In this document: positions 1 through 5,673 of the stretch, piece by piece
How positions within the stretch are numbered: the first letter of the stretch is position 1
Layout: each line of letters starts with the position of its first letter
Assembly: GCA_043775925.1 (NCBI GenBank)
Contig: JAYVRW010000358.1
Coordinates: forward strand, 1-11,564
From: JAFDVL01 sp043775925
GTDB lineage: Bacteria > Acidobacteriota > Blastocatellia > RBC074
Direction: 5' to 3'
DNA length: 11,564 nucleotides
Position numbers and translations under genes: made by a program
Notes under the pieces: model-generated
Told to the model about the DNA's origin: nothing
Databases searched by the model: none
The model's input: only the letters and a program-made list of their open reading frames with translations

Positions 1-407
1 GTCTTCGGCATAATGCTCAGATTGGGACGCATCCCCACCAAATAGCCGCGCGAACTCACGATCAATCGCAGCCACTTTGCTAACAACGCCCGCCGCCCTT
101 CTTGCCCTAGCACCTTCGTCAGAGCGTCGGTCTCATCAAATTCTTTCAGGCTGGCGATGGGGCGAATGTAAAGAAATCGCACTTCGCCGAAGTTCGCTGT
201 CGTGTAGGCATCCCATTGTTTGATGCCTGCTTTCTTAAAGGCTGGAGACATTTCATTTTGGATAAAGGAATAGTATTCCTCAGACATTTCAGGCTTGACA
301 CGTGTTTCCTGCACGGCAAAAAGCTGCGGCGCGGGCGGTTGGGTTTGCGCAAACGAAAGGGTTGTGGTGAAAAGGGTGAAGAAGGTTACGAATAGGATGC
401 GTTTCAT
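1..407 (-). CDS. Exported NIPSNAP-like protein, 3' end cut by window edge
   Basis: The frame is open from ATG (407-405) to the left edge, giving 135 complete codons and no stop. A strong Shine-Dalgarno (AAGGAG) lies about 9 bases upstream. Residues 1-20 form a Sec signal peptide (MKRILFVTFF start, SFAQ cleavage site). The mature part starts LFAVQETRVKPEMSEEYYSF, matching the repeat starts of the paralogues at 1270-2088 (LYAVNIRHVKPELMEEYLNF) and 3057-3875. The last visible residues, MRPNLSIMPK, match the RPDLSILP and RPEISILP endings of those proteins, so it may be a single-repeat member ending just outside the window, or a second repeat may follow. The fold is inferred to be a NIPSNAP/dimeric alpha-beta barrel; no catalytic residues can be named. 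It is the last visible gene of the minus-strand exported-protein cluster. Confidence 0.8.
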   Translation of the reverse strand, partial: MKRILFVTFFTLFTTTLSFAQTQPPAPQLFAVQETRVKPEMSEEYYSFIQNEMSPAFKKAGIKQWDAYTTANFGEVRFLYIRPIASLKEFDETDALTKVLGQEGRRALLAKWLRLIVSSRGYLVGMRPNLSIMPK

Positions 408-430
408 GGTTTTAATCTCCTTGCGAAAAA

Positions 431-509
431 GTAGTGTAACCTGCCGAGGTTGCGGTGTTTGGATAAAGGGCGCGTGGAGAAGCAACGCAACCTCGGCAGG
501 TTGCGCTAC
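431..509. repeat. GTAG-type REP doublet (REPIN-like) in intergenic gap
   Basis: Two inverted 24-base arms (431-454 and 486-509) match at 22 of 24 positions and flank a 31-base loop. Each arm reads GTAG, then a short hairpin: GCAACCT-GCCG-AGGTTGC on the right arm (reverse complement), GTAACCT on the left. The two mismatches become G:U pairs in a plus-strand transcript. A conserved GTAG at the foot of a small palindrome is the hallmark of REP sequences mobilised by RAYT (TnpA-REP) proteins, and an inverted pair is called a REPIN. No RAYT gene is in this window. The element fills most of the gap between the lipocalin-like gene and the left-edge gene. Confidence 0.75.
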
Positions 510-553
510 TCTCGTCACGGCCTTTCGATTTCGAATGACAGCAGCTGCCCGGA

Positions 554-1036
554 CTATTGGACGCGTCGGAAACGGGCTTCGGCTTTGCTCCCTGCTGTCG
601 TAGAAGACAGAATCAGCGTCTCGCCCTCAAGGCGGAACGTCTGGGCAAGCTCGCCTCCCTCTGCGTTCGGACTCGTGGCGGTAATGGACTTTCGGATGAG
701 CTTATTTCCGGCTATCGTGTAAGTGCCATAACTCGCAACAACTCCAACAAACCGATTCAGCAACTCTTCTTTGGTCATTTCAGGCAGTGGCTTGTCGAGC
801 TTCTCGCGCCCCGCCGGAAGAATCGTCTGGGAGTAATGACCATCCGCGCAGAAGAGCAGAAAGGATCGTACCGTTCGCTCTTCTGCGGGCTTCCCTTCGT
901 TGTCTTTCAGTGAGAATCGTTCCCACGTTCCGACCAACGCCTTAGCGTTTGGTGCGGCGGCGGTGGCGTTATGCGCCAAGACAGCAACGGCGCAGGTGAT
1001 GGCTGCGAGAACGGCAATGAGCAAGGTCTTTTTCAT
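554..1036 (-). CDS. Exported lipocalin-like domain protein
   Basis: 160 residues. ATG at 1036-1034 is preceded by AGGAG about 9 bases upstream. Residues 1-27 form a signal peptide (MKKTLLIAVLAAI, then an alanine-rich cleavage zone ending near ATAAA), so export to the periplasm or beyond is expected. The mature part opens with LVGTW (34-38) followed by a strand, has GHYSQTIL (66-73) and SYGTYTIAGNKL (102-113), and ends with a strand pair around FRLEGETLIL (134-143). This is the layout of the bacterial lipocalin-like domain (Lipocalin_5 type), which starts LVGTW and contains a Y-G-T-Y motif, and the length is about right. No ligand can be read from the sequence. It lies between members of the NIPSNAP-like paralogue family in the same orientation, but 233 bases of repeat-filled DNA separate it from the upstream gene, so co-transcription is uncertain. 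Confidence 0.75.
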   Translation of the reverse strand: MKKTLLIAVLAAITCAVAVLAHNATAAAPNAKALVGTWERFSLKDNEGKPAEERTVRSFLLFCADGHYSQTILPAGREKLDKPLPEMTKEELLNRFVGVVASYGTYTIAGNKLIRKSITATSPNAEGGELAQTFRLEGETLILSSTTAGSKAEARFRRVQ

Positions 1037-1062
1037 GATGGTTTCTCCTGTTGGTTAGTTGT

Positions 1063-1264
1063 AACTACTCTGCCTCTTCGCCGCACTAGCGGCGGTTGAA
1101 TTTAGACGCGGGTTTCAACCCACGGAGAGAAGCGATAGTTCACCCGTCACGTCAGTGACGATTGAATTCAGTCGTCACTGACGTGACGGGGAGATTTTTT
1201 CCGCCCTACCCGGCGTTGAAACACCGGGCTAATGTCAGCCGCCACTCTGCGACGAAGAGTAGTT
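1063..1264. repeat. Composite nested inverted-repeat element
   Basis: This element fills the gap between two minus-strand genes. The outermost ends are exact inverted copies (AACTACTCT at 1063-1071, AGAGTAGTT at 1256-1264). Moving inward, each flank of about 60 bases contains a GCCGC-type motif (perfect hairpin GCCGC-ACTA-GCGGC at 1080-1093 on the left, a degenerate form around 1238-1256 on the right) and then a motif around GTTTCAAC (about 1111-1122 left; GTTGAAAC at 1215-1222 right), so the flanks are diverged inverted copies of one sequence. A perfect palindrome occupies the centre (1143-1190). The layout suggests a non-autonomous MITE- or REPIN-like element. No coding frame in it looks real. 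Confidence 0.65.
1143..1190. repeat. Perfect 19-base-arm palindrome
   Basis: Arms 1143-1161 and 1172-1190 are exact reverse complements around a 10-base loop (TTGAATTCAG). Each arm is itself a hairpin (CGTCAC-GTCA-GTGACG at 1145-1160), so the DNA or RNA can fold either as one long stem or as two small ones. A T-run (ATTTTTT, about 1194-1200) follows on the plus strand, but no plus-strand gene feeds into it. On the minus strand, where the genes are, no T-tract follows. A Rho-independent terminator for the neighbouring genes is therefore not supported. A repeat-element core or an mRNA-stabilising hairpin fits better. Confidence 0.85.
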
Positions 1265-1269
1265 AAGTG

Positions 1270-2088
1270 TTATTTCTTCTCGGCTGTGCTGATGGCTGGC
1301 AAGATGCTCAGGTCAGGACGGAAGCGCAGAATCCATACTTCATCACTTACGATTACGCCCTTTGGCAATTGGTCATAAATCTTTTTGACCTCTGCTGCGC
1401 CGAGTATCTCTGCCATCCCTTTCGTGTTATCCAGTTCGGCATAATTCTCGAACGGTCGCATCATCAGGTAAGTAGAGGAATCGTCACCAAAGCGAATACG
1501 ATAACGCCACTGTCCCAGCAGGTTGGATTGTTCGACAATTTTCTTGCGCATCGGAGTCTCGTAATTTTTAAAGTAGTCCTCATACTCTTGCGTGCGTCCA
1601 TACGCGACTTTTTGCCAACGCAAAATCGCAAACTTCGGTAACTCCTTAAATTTCGGATTCGTCCAACTGATGTCGGGGAGTAATTCAATGAGGTAGCTTT
1701 CCTGATGGCTTAGATATTTGCCCTGCTGTTGGAACACAACCGCTGCGGAATCTGCATCCAGCGCCTTCGAAATGCCGCTGGGATTGTCCTGTGCGGCATA
1801 ATTATCCATCGGTGATGCCATAATCACTGTATTTTGCGGCCCATTTCCGACGGTCCAGACTAGTGCAGTTTTGACACCGCCTCTCACCCGCAAGGGGTTC
1901 ATGCGGGTCTTTATAAAATTCAAATATTCTTCCATTAATTCCGGTTTCACGTGTCGAATATTGACGGCGTACAACTGCCTCTTCGCGGCGTTTTGCGCCT
2001 TCGCTGTTGGCGACTGCGGAACGTCGGCGATGAACGCGGCAAACATAATGACGAGAGCCGCGATGATGATTGAAATTGTTCGTTTCAT
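1270..2088 (-). CDS. Exported two-repeat NIPSNAP-like protein
   Basis: 272 residues. ATG at 2088-2086 is preceded by AGAGGA about 8 bases away; an earlier in-frame start lies inside the upstream gene and would spoil the signal peptide. Residues 1-32 are a signal peptide (MKRTISIIIAALVIMFAA, cleavage near AKAQ). Two related repeats follow: about 39-143 (LYAVNIRHVKPELMEEYLNF to LLPDISWTNPK) and about 152-264 (FAILRWQKVAYGRTQEYEDY to RFRPDLSILP). The pattern of strand, K-x-G/E, tyrosine-rich helix and a late F/Y-x-x-x-D turn is that of NIPSNAP/dimeric alpha-beta-barrel domains; this is a fold-level inference. The tail SILPAISTAEKK nearly repeats that of 3057-3875, a protein of identical length, indicating duplication. 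It sits 25 bases downstream of the 2114-2914 gene, so the two are probably one operon. Confidence 0.85.
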   Translation of the reverse strand: MKRTISIIIAALVIMFAAFIADVPQSPTAKAQNAAKRQLYAVNIRHVKPELMEEYLNFIKTRMNPLRVRGGVKTALVWTVGNGPQNTVIMASPMDNYAAQDNPSGISKALDADSAAVVFQQQGKYLSHQESYLIELLPDISWTNPKFKELPKFAILRWQKVAYGRTQEYEDYFKNYETPMRKKIVEQSNLLGQWRYRIRFGDDSSTYLMMRPFENYAELDNTKGMAEILGAAEVKKIYDQLPKGVIVSDEVWILRFRPDLSILPAISTAEKK

Positions 2089-2113
2089 GGGTTGTTCCTC
2101 TTTTGGATGCTGA

Positions 2114-2914
2114 CTAATGAACCTGATCCACCAGCATGAGCAATTGGGTGCGCACGGTTTTGCGCGTGGCATTGGATTGCGCCACCACGTCGGCAACATT
2201 TACACCCGGCAAAACTTTGGCGAGTAGGTCGGGCGGATATTGCGTTTCAAGGTGCTCGAACTTCTCGAAGAAGCTGAGCGAGATTTGACCGTATTCCCGT
2301 TCCGTCCCCTGGGGGTAACGGACGCCGTAGCGCAGCCAGCCTTTGAGTATGCCGCGTTTGACGCGCTCCTCGTGCAACGGCTTCCAGTATTTGCGGATCA
2401 GTTCGGTATACTCAGGGCCTTTGCCTGGTTCCAGCTTATGAAAATTGATCTCGGCAAACGGCGGCAGCGGCTGGGGATTAAGTGACGTGCTGTCAATTAG
2501 CGCGACCAACTCCGAGCGGACAATCTTGCTCAGCGCCTGTGTGCGCACCACGAGTTCGGTGGCGAGCGTATTTGGAAAGACCTTCGCAAACAAGCTCGGC
2601 GGATAGGGCGTTTCGACATCTGCGAATTTATTGAAGGTGGTGATAATGACCCGGTCATATTCGCGGCTGGCTCCGCCAGGAAAGCGAACGCCCCACGCCG
2701 ACCACGATTTGATGGCTCCCATCTTGACGCGCTCGTGATGGATCGGTACCCAGACCTCCTGTTCCAGCTTGCGGTAATCCGCCGCTTTCCCCGGCTCGAT
2801 CTTGATATATTCGAGCAAGGCGTACTGGGTTGGCGCGGGAGCGGATGTTTGACTTTGCGCCAGAACGGCAACATTGATGATGATCGTACAGACGATAAGT
2901 AACAGGCGTTTCAT
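2114..2914 (-). CDS. Exported protein with two NIPSNAP-like repeats, divergent paralogue
   Basis: 266 residues. The start at 2914 (MKRLLLIVCTIIINVAVLAQ) is chosen because GGAGAAA lies about 8 bases upstream and the N-terminus becomes a clean signal peptide with LAQ cleavage; a longer frame would begin inside the upstream repeat. Residues about 30-141 and 152-263 are clearly related to each other. Shared positions include EPGK, a following tyrosine, W-x-P-x-H-x-ERVK-x-G, GVR-x-P-x-G, REY, F-x-KF, ET-x-YPP-x-L and AKV-x-P. This is an internal duplication of a domain of roughly 110 residues. The repeats are more alike than those of its neighbours, and the YPP motif and the missing SILP tail set it apart. 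No enzyme motif is recognised. The stop is 25 bases before the next gene start. Confidence 0.85.
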   Translation of the reverse strand: MKRLLLIVCTIIINVAVLAQSQTSAPAPTQYALLEYIKIEPGKAADYRKLEQEVWVPIHHERVKMGAIKSWSAWGVRFPGGASREYDRVIITTFNKFADVETPYPPSLFAKVFPNTLATELVVRTQALSKIVRSELVALIDSTSLNPQPLPPFAEINFHKLEPGKGPEYTELIRKYWKPLHEERVKRGILKGWLRYGVRYPQGTEREYGQISLSFFEKFEHLETQYPPDLLAKVLPGVNVADVVAQSNATRKTVRTQLLMLVDQVH

Positions 2915-2935
2915 GGTTGTTTCTCCGATGGTTAA

Positions 2936-3045
2936 GTAGCGCAAACTTTCCAGTTTGCATGCGTCACCGGGAAATGCTGCCAAAAGGGCTTGTGCTCTCC
3001 GTCAGCCGCCCCTCGCCACCACGCCAACTGGAAAGTTTGCGCTAC
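2936..3045. repeat. GTAG-type REP doublet (REPIN-like), second copy
   Basis: Perfect 20-base inverted arms (2936-2955 and 3026-3045) are separated by a 70-base loop. Each arm begins GTAGC, and the left arm folds as GCAAACT-TTCC-AGTTTGC (2941-2958). Compared with the element at 431-509, the stem differs at one pair (A:T here, C:G there) with both sides changed together, while GTAGCGCAA is kept. Conservation of the hairpin rather than the exact bases is what a REP family shows. It fills the 142-base gap between the genes at 3057-3875 and 2114-2914. Confidence 0.8.
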
Positions 3046-3056
3046 GCTTGTTTTGC

Positions 3057-3875
3057 TTACTTTTTCTCCGCCGTAGTTTGTTGCGGCAGGATGCTGATTT
3101 CAGGGCGTAAGCGCAGGATTGTTACTTCAGTGCGTTGCACTACACCGACGAGCTTTTGGTAAAGCTTTGTCATATTGTCCGCGCCCGCCATTTGCACTAC
3201 CTTGCCTGGTTGATCAAGTTCAGCGAGATCGTAGAGCGGCGTGAAAATGAAATATTCACTCGGGCCGCCGCCAAATCTGATGTGGCTGACAGTCTGTCCA
3301 TTCGCTTCGGCCTTCTTGATCAATGGCAGGGAATCGTTCTTAATAAAATCCTCATATTCCCGCGTTCGGAAAGGTGTGATCCAGCGATGGGTCAACACCA
3401 GAAACGGCGGCAGTCCGCTCAGTTTGGGATTGCGCCAGCTTAGTTCGGGCAGGCTTTGGGCGATGTAGGTGTGTGTGTGGACGATGAAGCGATTCGTCCC
3501 GGCAGTCAGCGCGGCTAATGCTTCCGGGCTGTTGTTTTTGCCGAACGCTTCGTTGCGCGCCTTGAGTGCCGCGAAGTCGTCGTGGACTTCGGCTAAAGTG
3601 GCAATGCTGGTGTCGCCATAAACGCTGGTGAAAGCGTAGGCTTCTTTAATCCCGGCTTTGACGAACAGCGGACGCGCTTCATTTTTTGCCCACGCCAGAA
3701 ATTCACCCATCATTCCCGGCTTGATGGTGAACTCGCTCACAAAGATGAGGCGATGTTTCGGGGCTTCGCTGGATGGTTGCGATGAATTTTGCGACCAACT
3801 GATTTGTACGCATGCCATCATTGTCAGAAGTGAAAGCAGCGAACGGATGATTGTTTTTTGCGTTGGGTGTTTCAT
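3057..3875 (-). CDS. Exported two-repeat NIPSNAP-like protein
   Basis: 272 residues. ATG at 3875-3873 has GGAGAAAA about 7 bases upstream. The signal peptide has a basic N-region (MKHPTQKTIIR), a hydrophobic core (LLSLLTMMA) and cleavage near SWSQ; Cys22 sits after MMA, but the lipobox is poor, so a lipoprotein is unlikely. Repeat 1 is about 43-148 (IFVSEFTIKPGMMGEFLAWA to SLPELSWRNPK) and repeat 2 about 156-264 (FLVLTHRWITPFRTREYEDF to RLRPEISILP). It aligns along its whole length with the 1270-2088 protein, including the W-x-NPK junction between repeats and the TAEKK C-terminus, so it is a paralogue by tandem duplication. The function is unknown; NIPSNAP-like folds elsewhere bind small ligands or act as monooxygenase-like enzymes, but no active site can be assigned here. 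Confidence 0.85.
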   Translation of the reverse strand: MKHPTQKTIIRSLLSLLTMMACVQISWSQNSSQPSSEAPKHRLIFVSEFTIKPGMMGEFLAWAKNEARPLFVKAGIKEAYAFTSVYGDTSIATLAEVHDDFAALKARNEAFGKNNSPEALAALTAGTNRFIVHTHTYIAQSLPELSWRNPKLSGLPPFLVLTHRWITPFRTREYEDFIKNDSLPLIKKAEANGQTVSHIRFGGGPSEYFIFTPLYDLAELDQPGKVVQMAGADNMTKLYQKLVGVVQRTEVTILRLRPEISILPQQTTAEKK

Positions 3876-3972
3876 TGGGTTTTCTCCAGTAAAAATTGGT
3901 TGCCCCGTCAGTTGTTAGTACTTCATCAGCAAAATACTGAGGATGTTTTTAACGACCTGGGGCAATTAAGAT

Positions 3973-4830
3973 TCACGTTATCAATAAAGATTTTTTATAG
4001 TTTCCCTGAATCGTTTCGGCATAATTTCCTGGCATGTGGTCAAGCAAATTGCCGAGTAACGGGATTGCTGCCAGAACCGATTCAAGGGCATGATGATGCC
4101 CTCCACTAAGGCGTATTTCCTGACCGTTATGGACATAATTGTGACTGAAAACAGGAAGATGATTTTGAGCCTCCAGATTCGCTACGAAGTCATTGTCGTA
4201 AACAAAACGAAAATGCCTGCTCCCTACTTTTTGCGCGAAATCAGAGTCGCCGACCATTGGTGATCCGACGGTGTACAGCCCGCTTGTTTGCTCGTAATGG
4301 ACACTGGCGATGTTGGCCATCGCGCCGCCCATACTGTGTCCGGTGAACCAGAGAGTCTTTGCTCCCAGATTTCGTTTCAGGAAGTCATCCAGCTCATCGC
4401 TGATTTCATTGTAGGCCTCAAGAAAACCTTGATGAACTTTGCCTTTTCCTTCAAAAGGGACTGCCTGGATTTTCAAATCTTTGACTACGTCTGCGACCAT
4501 GCTTTCAATTTGACGGGTTAGTCGGAAGGGATTCAGCAGATCAAGCTGGGGGAATTCCGTCCCGCGAAAGGCAACAATCACAAAGCTGTTAGCGTGAATG
4601 ATGTGGCATTGCGCACTGCTTCCCGAAAAAAATTCAAAAGAGAGCGGTAGCTCCCTGAGCTTGCTGTCATTGAGAGGAAATTCTTTACCGCAATACGCAA
4701 ACAACGAAGCCTCCGCGAGCCGCCACGCATTGACCCACGAAAAGTCAGTCGCATCGGCACGGAATGGATGTTTGTTCCAATCCTCGAAATACGGATAGGT
4801 CGTATCGGGCAGGCTGATATGTTGGCTCAT
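3973..4830 (-). CDS. Class 3 (fungal-type) lipase family alpha/beta hydrolase
   Basis: 285 residues. Features in order are VAFRGTE (86-92, oxyanion region), VHQGFLEAYNEI (132-143), the nucleophile elbow TGHSMGGAMAN (163-173) with Ser166, TVGSPMVGDSDFA (187-199, the family's GSP-x-VG motif), YDNDFV (211-216) with the likely acid Asp214, NYVHNGQEI (231-239), and DHMPGNY (264-270) with the probable catalytic His265. All members of the Ser-Asp-His triad are present. It would hydrolyse ester bonds in acylglycerols or other lipids; the substrate cannot be read. There is no signal peptide (start MSQHISLPDTTYPYF), so it is cytosolic or exported by another route. The ribosome binding site is weak. The gene is divergent from the sigma factor operon and lies 97 bases upstream of the NIPSNAP-like cluster. 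Confidence 0.93.
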   Translation of the reverse strand: MSQHISLPDTTYPYFEDWNKHPFRADATDFSWVNAWRLAEASLFAYCGKEFPLNDSKLRELPLSFEFFSGSSAQCHIIHANSFVIVAFRGTEFPQLDLLNPFRLTRQIESMVADVVKDLKIQAVPFEGKGKVHQGFLEAYNEISDELDDFLKRNLGAKTLWFTGHSMGGAMANIASVHYEQTSGLYTVGSPMVGDSDFAQKVGSRHFRFVYDNDFVANLEAQNHLPVFSHNYVHNGQEIRLSGGHHHALESVLAAIPLLGNLLDHMPGNYAETIQGNYKKSLLIT

Positions 4831-4955
4831 AGCGGTAGTGGCTCTTGCTTAACATCTGCTGAATAATGAAAAATAGTTACTCACCCATACATGTGCGAAT
4901 TGAGGCAAAAAACGGTAACCTAAAAAAAGTTTTTTTCGTCAGGTGTCAGCGCGAC

Positions 4956-4984
4956 TTACGAGACAGTTTATGTGTGTGTATAAT
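4956..4984 (+). promoter_or_regulatory. Candidate sigma-70-type promoter for sigma factor-kinase unit
   Basis: A perfect TATAAT at 4979-4984 lies 80 bases before the chosen start of the sigma factor, with a weak -35-like TTACGA at 4956-4961 and a 17-base spacer. It sits in the AT-rich divergent gap 4831-5064. That gap also holds an A7-G-T7 tract (4922-4936) and a GGTAACC palindrome (4914-4920), possibly operator or bent-DNA sites. No match to a specific regulator is claimed. The promoter for the divergent lipase was not located. Confidence 0.4.
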
Positions 4985-5064
4985 AGGTACATTCATCAGA
5001 CTAATTAAGTACTAAGTAATACGAATATAGCTTACGATAAGTAATTCTTGTTTGGAGTCGGGTG

Positions 5065-5673
5065 ATGCGTTCAGTGCTGAGAAAGAATCTTATGACGCCG
5101 CCATCACATGAAGTTACACAACTATTAGTAGCCTGGAGTTCAGGCGATAGAGAAGCACTTGACCGCCTGGTGCCGCTGGTTTACGACGAGTTGCATCGGA
5201 TGGCGCAGGGGTATATGCACCACGAGCGTATCGGACATTCGTTGCAAACGACGGCGCTCATTCACGAAGCGTATTTGCGCTTGATTGATGCGCGGGGCAT
5301 TCAATGGGAAAGCCGTGCGCATTTCTTTGGTGTGGCGGCGCGCGTGATGCGACAGGTGCTGGTCGCTTTTGCTCGTGAGCGCGGCTTTCAGAAACGTGGC
5401 GGTGGCGCACAACGCGTTTCCCTGGACGAGGCAATGGTGATTGATCCGGGTGGCAACGAAGATTTGCTGGCAATAGATGAAGCGATCAATGCCCTCGCCG
5501 CGTTTGATGCACGCAAAGCGGAGGTCGTAGTGATGCGCTTCTTTGGCGGATTAACAGAAGAAGAAATTGCCGAAGCGTTGCACGTCTCGCCCGAAACAGT
5601 CAGGCGTGACTGGCGGCTGGCGAAAGCCTGGTTGTTGCAAAAACTCAGTGGAGAAAAAAACAATGACGCCTGA
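5065..5673 (+). CDS. ECF-type RNA polymerase sigma factor (Sig-70_X6 / TIGR02999-like)
   Basis: 202 residues. ATG at 5065 is chosen because GGAG (5054-5057) lies 7 bases upstream; GTG at 5062 and ATG at 5092 (MTPPSHEV) are alternatives, the last matching where most family members begin. Region 2 covers about residues 35-95, with SLQTTALIHEAYLRLID and the -10 recognition helix around RAHFFGVAARVMRQVLVAFA. Region 4 covers about 145-195 (MRFFGGLTEEEIAEAL, then HVSPETVRRDWRLAKAWL), a helix-turn-helix for the -35 element. The spacing and the ALIHEAYLRL motif are typical of the ECF group found in Acidobacteria and Planctomycetes beside protein kinases. No anti-sigma gene is next to it. Its last 11 bases overlap the kinase start, so the kinase is probably its partner or regulator, possibly acting by phosphorylation (inference). 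Confidence 0.93.
   Translation: MRSVLRKNLMTPPSHEVTQLLVAWSSGDREALDRLVPLVYDELHRMAQGYMHHERIGHSLQTTALIHEAYLRLIDARGIQWESRAHFFGVAARVMRQVLVAFARERGFQKRGGGAQRVSLDEAMVIDPGGNEDLLAIDEAINALAAFDARKAEVVVMRFFGGLTEEEIAEALHVSPETVRRDWRLAKAWLLQKLSGEKNNDA

Noticed and set aside
557..913. 118-codon plus-strand open frame opposite the lipocalin-like gene
   Set aside because: It is the antisense shadow of a signal-peptide protein with good motifs, and has no family resemblance or ribosome binding site of its own.
1143..1200. Palindrome followed by a T-run, looking like a Rho-independent terminator on the plus strand
   Set aside because: No plus-strand gene lies upstream, and the genes on both sides run on the minus strand, where no T-tract follows the stem.
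2089..2199. 37-codon N-terminal extension of the 1270-2088 gene
   Set aside because: It would overlap the upstream gene and bury the signal peptide; the start at 2088 has a strong ribosome binding site.
2915..2983. 23-codon N-terminal extension of the 2114-2914 gene
   Set aside because: It lies in the REP repeat and precedes a clean signal peptide start with GGAGAAA upstream.
3900..3965. Inverted TTGCCCC / GGGGCAA (3900-3906 and 3959-3965) after the lipase gene
   Set aside because: Seven-base arms 52 bases apart with no T-tract are too weak to call a terminator or element.
5567..5662. Longer N-terminus for the kinase, starting inside the sigma factor gene
   Set aside because: The 32 extra codons are the sigma factor's region 4 read in another frame; MTPERW at 5663 is the usual family start and has its own GGAG.
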